Assembly (NCBI GenBank): GCA_038148755.1
Contig: JAYQWA010000023.1
Coordinates: 1-27,341 of the forward strand
Source: UBA5109 sp038148755
Lineage (GTDB): Bacteria; Pseudomonadota; Gammaproteobacteria; Pseudomonadales; Pseudohongiellaceae
Length of the DNA stretch: 27,341 bases
Reading direction: 5' to 3'
The position numbers were made by a program, and so were the translations under genes. Positions 14,643 through 22,283 of this stretch are shown here, piece after piece (positions within the stretch are counted from its first letter, which is position 1; each line of letters starts with the position of its first letter). A model generated the notes under the pieces. It ran no database searches. It worked only from the letters and a program-made list of their open reading frames with translations, and was not told where the DNA came from.

Positions 14643-15289
14643 AGATTCAATTCCAGTCGTTGATTTACCGCTGCTTTTATTTCCGCCTGTATTGCTTCGA
14701 TGGACTGACTGGCATCAACTAACACATGGGTTTCTGTCGATGCCTGTGCAATCTGTAAAAAACCCTCACGGACTTTCTGTTGATACTCCAAGCCCTTTTG
14801 TTCAAAACGGTCTTCGGTTCCGCCACGTTGCTCAGCCCTTTGCAATGACAAAACCGGATCAATATCCAGCACTATAGTCAGCAGCGGTTTAAACTGTCCA
14901 ACGACAATCTGATGTATTTGCTCAACGAGATCCAGACCAAGTCCTCCGGCATAACCCTGAAACGCTCTTGATGAATCAGCAAAACGATCTGAAATAACCC
15001 AGGTTCCCAGTTCCAGATTTGGCAGAATGGTTTCCTGTAAATGTGAACGACGAGCTGCATAAATAAGTAACAATTCACTGATATCATCCCAGCGTCCGGT
15101 ATCACCTTCCACGATCAACTTTCTGATAGCTTCTGCAGACACAGAACCACCGGGTTCCCTGGTCAGGATTGTTGGATAACCTGCTTCCAGCATGGCCTCG
15201 TATAAGGCACGACTTTGTACTCCTTTACCGGCACCATCAACACCTTCAAAGACAATCAGGCCTGGCGTTTGTACACTAAGTTTACTCAT
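14639..15289 (-). CDS. tmk: Thymidylate kinase
   Basis: Phosphorylates dTMP to dTDP, an essential step in dTTP supply. The 216-residue protein has the P-loop FEGVDGAGKGVQ (14-25), TREPGG, the DR motif VISDRFADSSRAFQG and a LID region RAEQRGGTEDRFE. Both ends overlap neighbours by four bases (ATGA with mltG upstream and holB downstream), indicating a tightly coupled operon. Confidence 0.96.
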   Translation of the reverse strand: MSKLSVQTPGLIVFEGVDGAGKGVQSRALYEAMLEAGYPTILTREPGGSVSAEAIRKLIVEGDTGRWDDISELLLIYAARRSHLQETILPNLELGTWVISDRFADSSRAFQGYAGGLGLDLVEQIHQIVVGQFKPLLTIVLDIDPVLSLQRAEQRGGTEDRFEQKGLEYQQKVREGFLQIAQASTETHVLVDASQSIEAIQAEIKAAVNQRLELNL

Positions 15290-16329
15290 TCACTTTCTCT
15301 TCCCAGCTGAAATCTCTCTACTGCAGCATTATGTTCTTCCAGAGTGCTGGAAAAATAATGACTGCCATCACCCTGAGCAACAAAATACAAGTAATTATGT
15401 AAGCTTGGATTCAAAGCCGCCCGTATGGCTTCTCTGCCAGCCAAAGCAATTGGTGTCGGCGGCAGACCATTTATGCGGTAAGTATTATAAGGAGTCATCT
15501 GCTGTAAGTGAGCCCTTGTCAAATCGCCCTCAAATTGATTGCCGAGTCCGTAAATGACAGTCGGATCTGTTTGCAGGCGCATATTATTTTGCAAACGATT
15601 AACAAATACACCGGCTATCAGTTCACGCTCAGCAGCCTGGCCCGTTTCTTTTTCTATAATAGAAGCAAGGATTAATGCCTCATAAGGATTTTCCAATGGC
15701 AAGCCAACGGCTCTGCGTTGCCATTCTTCATCCAGCACCTGCTGCATTAGGCTGGCAGCCCTTTCTACAATTTCCCTGTCTGTAGCCCCAGTGGTAAAGT
15801 TGTAAGTATCCGGAAACAATAAGCCTTCAGGGTAGTAAGTCGTACCGAAAATACGCTGTAATTCTTCATTATCATTAACATCAATACTGCTTTGTATATT
15901 AGGGTGGGCCTGAATTTCCTGTAAAGCCTGTAACAGGGTCCAGCCTTCCAGGATTCTTACCCGCCGATAAAACACGTCGCCACTCACCAGTTTATCCAAC
16001 AGATCCAGCGCATTAATACCCCTGTCCAACTGATACTCTCCAGCTTTTATGGCGCTGGCTTGCCCGCTCAAACGGGCAAATATCCGCAGATCAAACGACG
16101 AAGAGATTAATCCCATGTCAGCCAGTTGATTTGAAATTTGAGAAAAACCCTGACCATTGGTTACCGCAAACAAAAATACATCTTCACCATTATCAGGAAT
16201 ATTCAAAGGCTGATGTAAATTCTGAAAAAAGAATGCCCCTCGCAGCAATAAACACACAGCAAGAATATAGCCCCATAAAAGCAACTGCTTTGACCAGCCT
16301 GATTTGTTAATGTCGTTCGAAGGCTCCAA
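15286..16329 (-). CDS. mltG: Endolytic murein transglycosylase MltG
   Basis: Inner-membrane lytic transglycosylase that cuts nascent glycan strands and sets their length. The 347 residues hold one amino-terminal membrane helix (about 15-36, LLLWGYILAVCLLL), a LysM-like segment (about 55-115) and the YceG catalytic domain with Glu226 in ASIIEKETG and the RLQTDPTVIYGLG stretch. Translation begins at TTG with AGGA six bases upstream; the first in-frame ATG is too far in. In relatives pabC precedes it; here only a decayed pabC fragment is left in the 325-base gap to fabF. Confidence 0.93.
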   Translation of the reverse strand: MEPSNDINKSGWSKQLLLWGYILAVCLLLRGAFFFQNLHQPLNIPDNGEDVFLFAVTNGQGFSQISNQLADMGLISSSFDLRIFARLSGQASAIKAGEYQLDRGINALDLLDKLVSGDVFYRRVRILEGWTLLQALQEIQAHPNIQSSIDVNDNEELQRIFGTTYYPEGLLFPDTYNFTTGATDREIVERAASLMQQVLDEEWQRRAVGLPLENPYEALILASIIEKETGQAAERELIAGVFVNRLQNNMRLQTDPTVIYGLGNQFEGDLTRAHLQQMTPYNTYRINGLPPTPIALAGREAIRAALNPSLHNYLYFVAQGDGSHYFSSTLEEHNAAVERFQLGRESE

Positions 16330-16378
16330 GTGCTTTCCTAAAAAATCTGTTTTGCTAACTGTCTCAATTCACCCAACT

Positions 16379-16615
16379 TTAACTGCGAATTTTATCGGCC
16401 TTGATGAGTTATTTTGCCAATCAGACAGCATTCACACTATTACACAGGAAAAGCTCATCTGCCAGTAACAAACGCGCTAATGCCCCCATCATCAACAATT
16501 ATTTTTTGCGTGCGTTTTGGCTAGTAAAAGTTGTTTCATTACACCGTTTTCACGAGCATGTTTTAAAGCCGGACCAAGGGTTTAATATGATCTTGTAAGT
16601 GCCATTAACCAGCAT
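16379..16615 (-). pseudogene. pabC: Decayed, internally deleted pabC (aminodeoxychorismate lyase) remnant
   Basis: The minus strand starts with ATG at 16615 encoding MLVNGTYK, a PabC-like amino end, but soon meets a stop. At about 16500-16570 one frame reads GPALKHARENGVMKQLLLAK, like the TPxLxxxGVxGVMRQ motif of PabC. At 16421-16462 another reads LADELFLCNSVNAV, the PabC signature before the carboxyl end, then TGA. Several stops and frame changes separate the pieces and the total is about 240 bases against some 800 for an intact gene, so most of the middle is gone. The site, between fabF and mltG, is exactly where pabC lies in E. coli and Pseudomonas. The identification rests on motifs and position, not an alignment. 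Confidence 0.72.
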
Positions 16616-16654
16616 AAGCCTGGCTAGTTAGCGTAGGTAAGCAGGAAGATAAAG

Positions 16655-17893
16655 CTAGATTTTTGAAAAGATCAACGTGCCGTTGGTGCCACCAAAACCA
16701 AATGAATTGCTCATTGCTGTATCAATCTTCATGTCTCTCGCTGTGTGAGGGACATAATCCAGATCACAGCCTGCGCCGGGGTTATCCAGATTGATCGTTG
16801 GCGGAGCCACCTGATCTCTCAGGCTCAGAACACTGAATACCGCTTCAACAGCCCCGGCAGCGCCTAGTAAATGCCCAATCATTGATTTGGTAGAACTGAC
16901 TGCCAGTTTTCCAGCATGCGCACCAAATACAGAATGGATTGCTCTGGTTTCAGCCAGATCACCGGCCGGTGTCGAAGTCCCGTGAGCATTAATGTAATCA
17001 ATTGCTTCAGCATTGATCCCAGCATCTTTCAGTGCATTTAACATGCAGTTTGCGGCACCTTCTCCATCTTCAGTAGGTGAAGTAATATGATATGCATCAC
17101 CCCCCATACCAAAACCGATTAATTCCGCATAAATTCGGGCTCCACGCTTTTTGGCCATTTCATACTCTTCCAGTACCAGTACACCACTGCCATCACCCAG
17201 AGCAAAACCATCCCTGTCTTCATCCCATGGCCTGCTAGCAGCTTGTGGGTTGTCATTACGGGTCGAAAGCGCTCTTGCCGCTCCAAATCCACCAATACCT
17301 ATTGGTGAGGAGGCTTTTTCCGCACCTCCGGCAATCATGGCATCAGCGTCACCATAAGCAATCATTCTGGCTGCCAGACCTATGCAATGTGTTCCAGTAC
17401 TGCAGGCAGTGGAAATGGCCAGATTAGGGCCTTGAAAATTAAAATGGATGGAAAGATTGCCGGAAATCATATTGATGATGGAACCCGGCACAAAAAACGG
17501 AGATATTCTTCTTGGCCCTGGGTCATCAATAGTATGAACGGCATCTTCGATATTGGTAATACCACCGATACCTGAGCCAATAAAAACCCCTATGCGGGTC
17601 GGGTCATAAGAGGCATCTGGTAAACCGGAGTCTGTAACAGCCTGTATCCCGGCAGCCATGCCATATTGCAGGAATGTATCCATACGCCTGGCTTCTTTTA
17701 GCGGGATATAGGCAGAGACATCAAAATCTTTGACACAACCGGCAAAATGCGTGGTATATGCACTTACATCAAAGTGCTCAATATCGGCAATACCACTCTT
17801 GCCTGCTTTGAGATTGCCCCAGGTTTCTTCGACAGTATTTCCGACTGAGCACAAAGCGCCCAGGCCGGTGACAACAACTCTTCTTTTGCTCAA
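16655..17893 (-). CDS. fabF: 3-oxoacyl-[acyl-carrier-protein] synthase II (FabF)
   Basis: Elongating condensing enzyme of type II fatty acid synthesis. The 412 residues have the Cys-His-His triad: Cys164 in STACSTGTHC, His304 in NAHGTSTPAGD and His341 in GHLLGAAGA. VVVTGLGALC starts and NSFGFGGTNGTL ends the fold, as usual. It is downstream of acpP but separated by a strong hairpin terminator at 17959-17997, so ACP can be made in excess over FabF. Downstream are the pabC remnant and mltG. Confidence 0.97.
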   Translation of the reverse strand: MSKRRVVVTGLGALCSVGNTVEETWGNLKAGKSGIADIEHFDVSAYTTHFAGCVKDFDVSAYIPLKEARRMDTFLQYGMAAGIQAVTDSGLPDASYDPTRIGVFIGSGIGGITNIEDAVHTIDDPGPRRISPFFVPGSIINMISGNLSIHFNFQGPNLAISTACSTGTHCIGLAARMIAYGDADAMIAGGAEKASSPIGIGGFGAARALSTRNDNPQAASRPWDEDRDGFALGDGSGVLVLEEYEMAKKRGARIYAELIGFGMGGDAYHITSPTEDGEGAANCMLNALKDAGINAEAIDYINAHGTSTPAGDLAETRAIHSVFGAHAGKLAVSSTKSMIGHLLGAAGAVEAVFSVLSLRDQVAPPTINLDNPGAGCDLDYVPHTARDMKIDTAMSNSFGFGGTNGTLIFSKI

Positions 17894-17958
17894 CTTTTTC
17901 TACTCAATTTTAGCCCCTAAAATATAGGCCATAAGTGCTAAAAATCATTCAAAGCAAT

Positions 17959-17997
17959 AAAAAAGCTACACCTGAAATATCCAGGGGTAGCTTTTTT
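17959..17997 (-). terminator. Terminator/attenuator between acpP and fabF
   Basis: AAAAAAGCTAC (17959-17969) pairs with GTAGCTTTTTT (17987-17997), extended by CCTG/CAGG after one mismatch, around a 7-base loop. On the minus strand, the stem's second arm ends in a run of T. It lies 20 bases beyond the acpP stop. Partial termination here would explain how highly expressed acpP is uncoupled from fabF. The same hairpin reads symmetrically on the other strand. Confidence 0.85.
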
Positions 17998-18017
17998 AGC
18001 TTTTAAAAGCGTATTTT

Positions 18018-18251
18018 TTAAAGATTGGCGTTAATGTAATCGATAGCAAGTTGCACAGTAGTGATTTTTTCAGCTTCCTCATCAGGAATTTCAGTTTCAA
18101 ATTCCTCTTCAAGAGCCATAACCAACTCAACAGTATCAAGAGAATCTGCACCCAGATCTTCCACAAAAGAAGCTTCGCTTTTTACTTCTTCCTCTTTGAC
18201 GCCGAGTTGTTCAGAAACTATTTTCTTTACTCGTTCTTCAACACTACTCAT
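18018..18251 (-). CDS. acpP: Acyl carrier protein
   Basis: Carries growing fatty acyl chains on phosphopantetheine. The 77-residue acidic protein has the attachment Ser37 in EDLGADSLDTVELVMALEEEF, nearly identical to other gammaproteobacterial ACPs. The ATG at 18251 is preceded by CAGGAG. It sits between fabG (222-base AT-rich gap upstream, likely with its own promoter) and a terminator before fabF. Confidence 0.98.
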   Translation of the reverse strand: MSSVEERVKKIVSEQLGVKEEEVKSEASFVEDLGADSLDTVELVMALEEEFETEIPDEEAEKITTVQLAIDYINANL

Positions 18252-18473
18252 ATTTTTTGTGCTCCTGGTAGTTTTAAATATGTGAATAAAAGCAGTTTAA
18301 CAGTTTTAAACCTGATTTATTCAATGGGTATTTACGTTTTACTTTTATGAATTCTTATTTTCTGTTTTTTTTTCTTCAGTTCTTTACATTTAAAGCAAGC
18401 TGAATATTTCGTGCGCGATTTTACCTTTTTTAACACAGATTGTAATCTAAATATCCGCTAATTATATGTTTCA

Positions 18474-19217
18474 CTACATATACATGCCACCATTCACATG
18501 CAGAGTTTCTCCGGTAATATAAGCAGCTTCTTCCGAGGCAAGGAAACTCACCGCTGCGGCGATTTCTTCTGGCTTTCCATAGCGCCCCAACGGAATTTTA
18601 CTAAGAAGCAATTGACTATGTTCTTCACTGATTTCTTTGGTCATATCAGTATCTATGAACCCTGGAGCAATACAATTTACCGTTATATTTCTGGATCCGA
18701 GTTCTAGCGCCAGAGCCCGGGAAAAGCCCTCTATACCCGCTTTGGAAGCGGCATAATTAGCCTGGCCCAGATTGCCGCTGGAACCAACTACCGAACTGAT
18801 GCTGATTATCCTGCCCCAGCGCGCCTTGGTCATTCCTCTCACCAGAGCTTTTGATACTCTGAAAATGGAGTTCAGATTGGTATTAATAACATCTTCCCAT
18901 TCTTCAGTTTTCATTCGCAGCAAAATATTATCTCTGGTTATTCCGGCATTATTGACCAGAATTTCCGGTGCCCCAAAGTCCTTTTGAATTGCCTGACAAA
19001 AATTTTCTATTGAATTTTCATCAGCCACATTTAAGCAATAGCCTCTGCCATCTATCCCTGCTTCTGACAGATAAGCGGTAATATTGTCTGCACCGCTTTC
19101 TGTCGTTGCTGTTCCTAGTAATGTACATCCACGTTGTTGGCCTAATTCCAGTGCAATGGCCTTGCCTATTCCCCTGCTGACTCCTGTAACGACTGCAATT
19201 TTGCCTGAAATACTCAT
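18474..19217 (-). CDS. fabG: 3-oxoacyl-[acyl-carrier-protein] reductase (FabG)
   Basis: NADPH-dependent first reduction of each fatty acid elongation round. The 247 residues show TGVSRGIG (11-18), NNAG (89-92), catalytic Ser142 (SSVVG), Tyr155 and Lys159 (YAASK), and the end ETLHVNGGMYM. The spacing of Ser, Tyr and Lys equals that of E. coli FabG, and position between fabD and acpP confirms the role. It starts 20 bases after the fabD stop. Confidence 0.96.
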   Translation of the reverse strand: MSISGKIAVVTGVSRGIGKAIALELGQQRGCTLLGTATTESGADNITAYLSEAGIDGRGYCLNVADENSIENFCQAIQKDFGAPEILVNNAGITRDNILLRMKTEEWEDVINTNLNSIFRVSKALVRGMTKARWGRIISISSVVGSSGNLGQANYAASKAGIEGFSRALALELGSRNITVNCIAPGFIDTDMTKEISEEHSQLLLSKIPLGRYGKPEEIAAAVSFLASEEAAYITGETLHVNGGMYM

Positions 19218-19237
19218 AGCTTGATTCTCAAATTTAG

Positions 19238-20179
19238 TTATTGATTATTTTGTAAAGCGGCACTTAAGCTGACACTATCGTTTATTGTCAGCGCCTCCAT
19301 GTCCGGTGCTATGCGCTTATTCAAACCACATAAAACTTTACCTGGGCCTACTTCAATGACACGTTTAACACCTGCTTGTGCAAAGTGGCCGATTGTCTCA
19401 ACCCAGGGTACAGGGCTGTATATCTGCTTGATTAGGTTTTCCCTGATTATCTCAGTATCTCCCGTAGTGAGCTGCAGACTGTAATTTTGCAATACAGGGA
19501 TTACCGGAGCATTCAAGTGTATGTCAGCAAGAACTTCTGCAAAGCGGTCTGCTGCGGGTTTCATCAGTGCTGAATGAAAAGGAGCACTGACTGGTAACGG
19601 TAGTGCTCGTTTTGCACCCTTTGTTTTACACAGCTCAATAGCTCTGTTGACGGCCTCGACATGCCCTGCAATCACTACCTGTCCCGGTGAATTAAAATTC
19701 ACAGCAGCTACGACCTCTTCCCCAGCCGCTTCCTCACAGGCTGCAATGACATCGGCATCTTCCAGGCCAACAATTGCAGCCATAGCTCCCACCCCTACCG
19801 GAACTGCTGATTGCATAAACTCTCCACGTTTTTGCACCAGCATCACAGCATCCTGAAAAGCAAGTACACCGGCACTAACCAGGGCTGAATATTCTCCAAG
19901 ACTATGTCCTGCCATTAAGCCTGGCTGAGAGCCGCCCTGCTCCAGCCATAAACGCCAAAGCGCAACAGACGCTGTCAGAATAGCTGGTTGTGTAATGTGG
20001 GTAAGTGCAAGCTTATTATCAGGATCACTCTGACATAAGCCCCACAAATCGTAGCCTAAAATTTCAGAGGCTTCATGGAAGTTAGCTTGGATTGATAGAT
20101 GCTCTGCTGCCAACTCCGCCAACATACCCTCTTTTTGAGAGCCCTGACCAGGGAAAATAAAGGCTAAATCTGACTGCAT
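19238..20179 (-). CDS. fabD: Malonyl-CoA:ACP transacylase (FabD)
   Basis: Loads malonyl groups onto ACP. The 313-residue protein begins AFIFPGQGSQ and has the nucleophile Ser93 in GHSLGEYSAL, the QKRGEFMQ arginine region and the catalytic His in PVSAPFHSALM. AGGAAG stands six bases before the ATG. Upstream, in place of the usual plsX and fabH, are a terminator hairpin and then rpmF, so fabD is now probably the first gene of the fabD-fabG transcript. Confidence 0.97.
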   Translation of the reverse strand: MQSDLAFIFPGQGSQKEGMLAELAAEHLSIQANFHEASEILGYDLWGLCQSDPDNKLALTHITQPAILTASVALWRLWLEQGGSQPGLMAGHSLGEYSALVSAGVLAFQDAVMLVQKRGEFMQSAVPVGVGAMAAIVGLEDADVIAACEEAAGEEVVAAVNFNSPGQVVIAGHVEAVNRAIELCKTKGAKRALPLPVSAPFHSALMKPAADRFAEVLADIHLNAPVIPVLQNYSLQLTTGDTEIIRENLIKQIYSPVPWVETIGHFAQAGVKRVIEVGPGKVLCGLNKRIAPDMEALTINDSVSLSAALQNNQ

Positions 20180-20247
20180 TATTGCTTCCTGTAAAATCGA
20201 TAAAAATATTTTCTGGGTTGGACCGCTGATTTAATAAACACCCAAAA

Positions 20248-20276
20248 CTAAAAGCAGCCGTTTAAGCTGCTTTTAG
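20248..20276 (-). terminator. Hairpin terminator between rpmF and fabD
   Basis: CTAAAAGCAGC (20248-20258) and GCTGCTTTTAG (20266-20276) form a perfect 11-base stem with a 7-base loop. On the minus strand the stem is followed by TTTT. It lies about 35 bases after the rpmF stop and would end the yceD-rpmF transcript before fabD. Confidence 0.78.
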
Positions 20277-20309
20277 AAGAAAATTCAGGATTTTTACTTT
20301 CAACCGAAA

Positions 20310-20489
20310 CTAGTCGTCGTTAGTTTCTATGACCTGACGTCCTTTGTAGAAACCATCAGGAGTCATGTGATGTCTTCTATGACGCTCACCGGTTGTTTCA
20401 TCAGTCGAAATAGTTGCTTTCGACAATGAATCGTGGGAACGACGCATATTACGTCTTGATCTTGTTACTTTACTTTTTTGGACCGCCAT
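20310..20489 (-). CDS. rpmF: 50S ribosomal protein bL32
   Basis: Large-subunit ribosomal protein of 59 residues, beginning MAVQKSKVTRSRRNMRRSHD and ending in an acidic ETNDD. The conserved central segment HRRHHMTPDGFYKGRQ is present; the four-cysteine zinc motif found in some bL32 proteins is absent, as in many gammaproteobacteria. GAGGAG lies eight bases before the ATG. It follows yceD as in most bacteria, and a terminator lies downstream where plsX would normally start. Confidence 0.97.
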   Translation of the reverse strand: MAVQKSKVTRSRRNMRRSHDSLSKATISTDETTGERHRRHHMTPDGFYKGRQVIETNDD

Positions 20490-20624
20490 GCGGGCTACTC
20501 CTCTTTACTTGATATTGCTTTATACCACTTTAAATTTATATGACCGAATTATATCCGGCCATTCTACTAAATAACTATTAATGCTTCTATTACTGCTTCT
20601 ATGGACGCTTCGGGTTTCGTATCC

Positions 20625-21230
20625 TTAGTTGCCTGACTTGCCACCCTTACTACCCTTGCTGTCCTTACTTTCATCGTTCTCATCTGCCGCCAGTTTCAGC
20701 TGTTTTTTCAAAGCTGCCAATTCAGCAAAAGGCTTGGCTGCAGTTTTTTGCTGTGCACTTGACTGCATTTCCACTAGAGTCTGGTTACAATCCTGCTCTT
20801 TGTGATAAATCACCAAGGGCAGACTCAGAATTAACTCATCCTCTATTAGCGCTAGTAAATCCAGTTTTCCATCAACACTGACAACCACGTCCAGCTCATC
20901 TTGCGCTAATTCTCTGTCACCACCGGCTTTCAGCTCATCAACAACCCGAACTATAAAATCCGAAGCCAAATCATATTCAACTGCCTGCAAACAACGCTGG
21001 CATGTAAGCGACATTCTGCCCTGCATTGTACCGCTTAAAATAAATCTGCCTTCTTCGTCCTGAATAAGGTTCAGCTCAACGTCAATTTCAGAGCCATTAC
21101 TGGCTTCAACTTCATTTAAATATTGTGCCAGTCTTTTCAACCGGCTCTGGGATAACACAAAGCCTAACGGTGACTGCCTCGAGAAAAATTTCTTAACATC
21201 AACTATCTCGGGGAACGGCTGCTGCGACAT
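20625..21230 (-). CDS. yceD: YceD/DUF177 family protein (23S rRNA accumulation)
   Basis: A 201-residue cytoplasmic protein of the DUF177 family, whose loss lowers 23S rRNA levels in E. coli and plants; the mechanism is not known. It has the CxxC motif in LTCQRCLQAVEYDL (about 75-88), the acidic segment LDLLALIEDELILSLPLV, and KPFAELAALKK near the end. The tail is low-complexity Lys/Ser/Gly/Asp. It is followed by rpmF after 135 bases, the conserved pairing. The gap to rluC is 105 bases and probably contains its promoter. Confidence 0.92.
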   Translation of the reverse strand: MSQQPFPEIVDVKKFFSRQSPLGFVLSQSRLKRLAQYLNEVEASNGSEIDVELNLIQDEEGRFILSGTMQGRMSLTCQRCLQAVEYDLASDFIVRVVDELKAGGDRELAQDELDVVVSVDGKLDLLALIEDELILSLPLVIYHKEQDCNQTLVEMQSSAQQKTAAKPFAELAALKKQLKLAADENDESKDSKGSKGGKSGN

Positions 21231-21335
21231 AGGCGCGCATAATAGGGATTGAGCTACGCTCTGTCAAAGGAAAATGACAGTTTTTCTCTTAGAAGCTTTT
21301 GATTATTCGATACTTTTTTAATTCAGGCTCAAGTC

Positions 21336-22283
21336 TCAAATTGCACCAAGGGTATTCAGGGCAAAATTAAACTTATCATCATAGGGTGCACTCACTTGCA
21401 TGGTTTTGCCTGATACAGGATGTATGAATTCCAGCCTATGTGCATGCAGACAGAGCCTTGCTATTCCCAGCCCTGCAAGCTGCTTTCTTTGCAAGACGCT
21501 ACTGTACTTTTCATCACCACATAGCGGATAACCTGCAAATTTGGCATGGGCCCGGATTTGATGAGTTCTGCCTGTCTCTGGTTGTGCTAAAACCAGGCTG
21601 TGCTGACTGAAGTGCTTGATCAAAGTAAAAATGGTTACTGCCTTTTTCCCTTGTTCAGAAACAAATACCCGACGTTCACCTCCTGCTTCAGCTGAACGTT
21701 GCAAGGAGACATTAACTTCATGGAGCTGCTCAGGCCAAAGACCATGGACAAGAGCATGGTAATCCTTTTTTACGGCCCTGCGTTTAAAATCTGTCTGTAA
21801 CTGTTTTAAGGTTTTAGCAGTCCTGGCCAGAAGCAGACAGCCAGATGTTCCCTTGTCAATACGATGCACCAACTCCAGATATTCATCTTTGTAGATATCC
21901 CGCAATACCTCAATCAGGCTGATTTTGACCCCTGTTCCTGCATGCACAGAAAGACCGGAAGGTTTATTGACAATTAACAAGGCGTCATCCTGATAAATAA
22001 TCGAAGCCTTGATTAATTTGACCAACTCAATGCCAGGAACACGCTTTTCAGCTTGCGTGACTCGGACCGGCGGGATTCTGATGAGGTCTGCAAGCTTTAA
22101 CTTATAGTCAGGTTTTGCACGTTTAGCATTAACCCTGACCTCACCTTTACGGATAATGCGGTAAATACGTGTTTTCGGAACGCCTTTTAATCGGGAAAGT
22201 AAAAAATTATCGAGCCTTTGATTGAGACTGTTCTCATCAACCTCTACTAGCCGAACCTTTGGAGCCTTTTTGTCAGCCGTCAT
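21336..22283 (-). CDS. rluC: 23S rRNA pseudouridine synthase RluC
   Basis: Converts uridines 955, 2504 and 2580 (E. coli numbering) of 23S rRNA to pseudouridine. The 315 residues have an S4 RNA-binding domain (about 20-70, RLDNFLLSRLKGVPKTRIYR) and a catalytic domain with Asp143 in HRIDKGTSGCLLLA, plus ETGRTHQIRAH. RluA, RluC and RluD share these motifs; divergence from rne is the classic rluC location and decides the name. The maf, sppA and HAD-phosphatase genes that lie between rluC and yceD in Pseudomonas are missing. Confidence 0.94.
   Translation of the reverse strand: MTADKKAPKVRLVEVDENSLNQRLDNFLLSRLKGVPKTRIYRIIRKGEVRVNAKRAKPDYKLKLADLIRIPPVRVTQAEKRVPGIELVKLIKASIIYQDDALLIVNKPSGLSVHAGTGVKISLIEVLRDIYKDEYLELVHRIDKGTSGCLLLARTAKTLKQLQTDFKRRAVKKDYHALVHGLWPEQLHEVNVSLQRSAEAGGERRVFVSEQGKKAVTIFTLIKHFSQHSLVLAQPETGRTHQIRAHAKFAGYPLCGDEKYSSVLQRKQLAGLGIARLCLHAHRLEFIHPVSGKTMQVSAPYDDKFNFALNTLGAI

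Noticed and set aside
21261..21285. CTGTCA/TGACAG hairpin followed by T5 on the plus strand
   Set aside because: It has terminator form only for plus-strand transcription, but both flanking genes are on the minus strand and the stem is just six bases.
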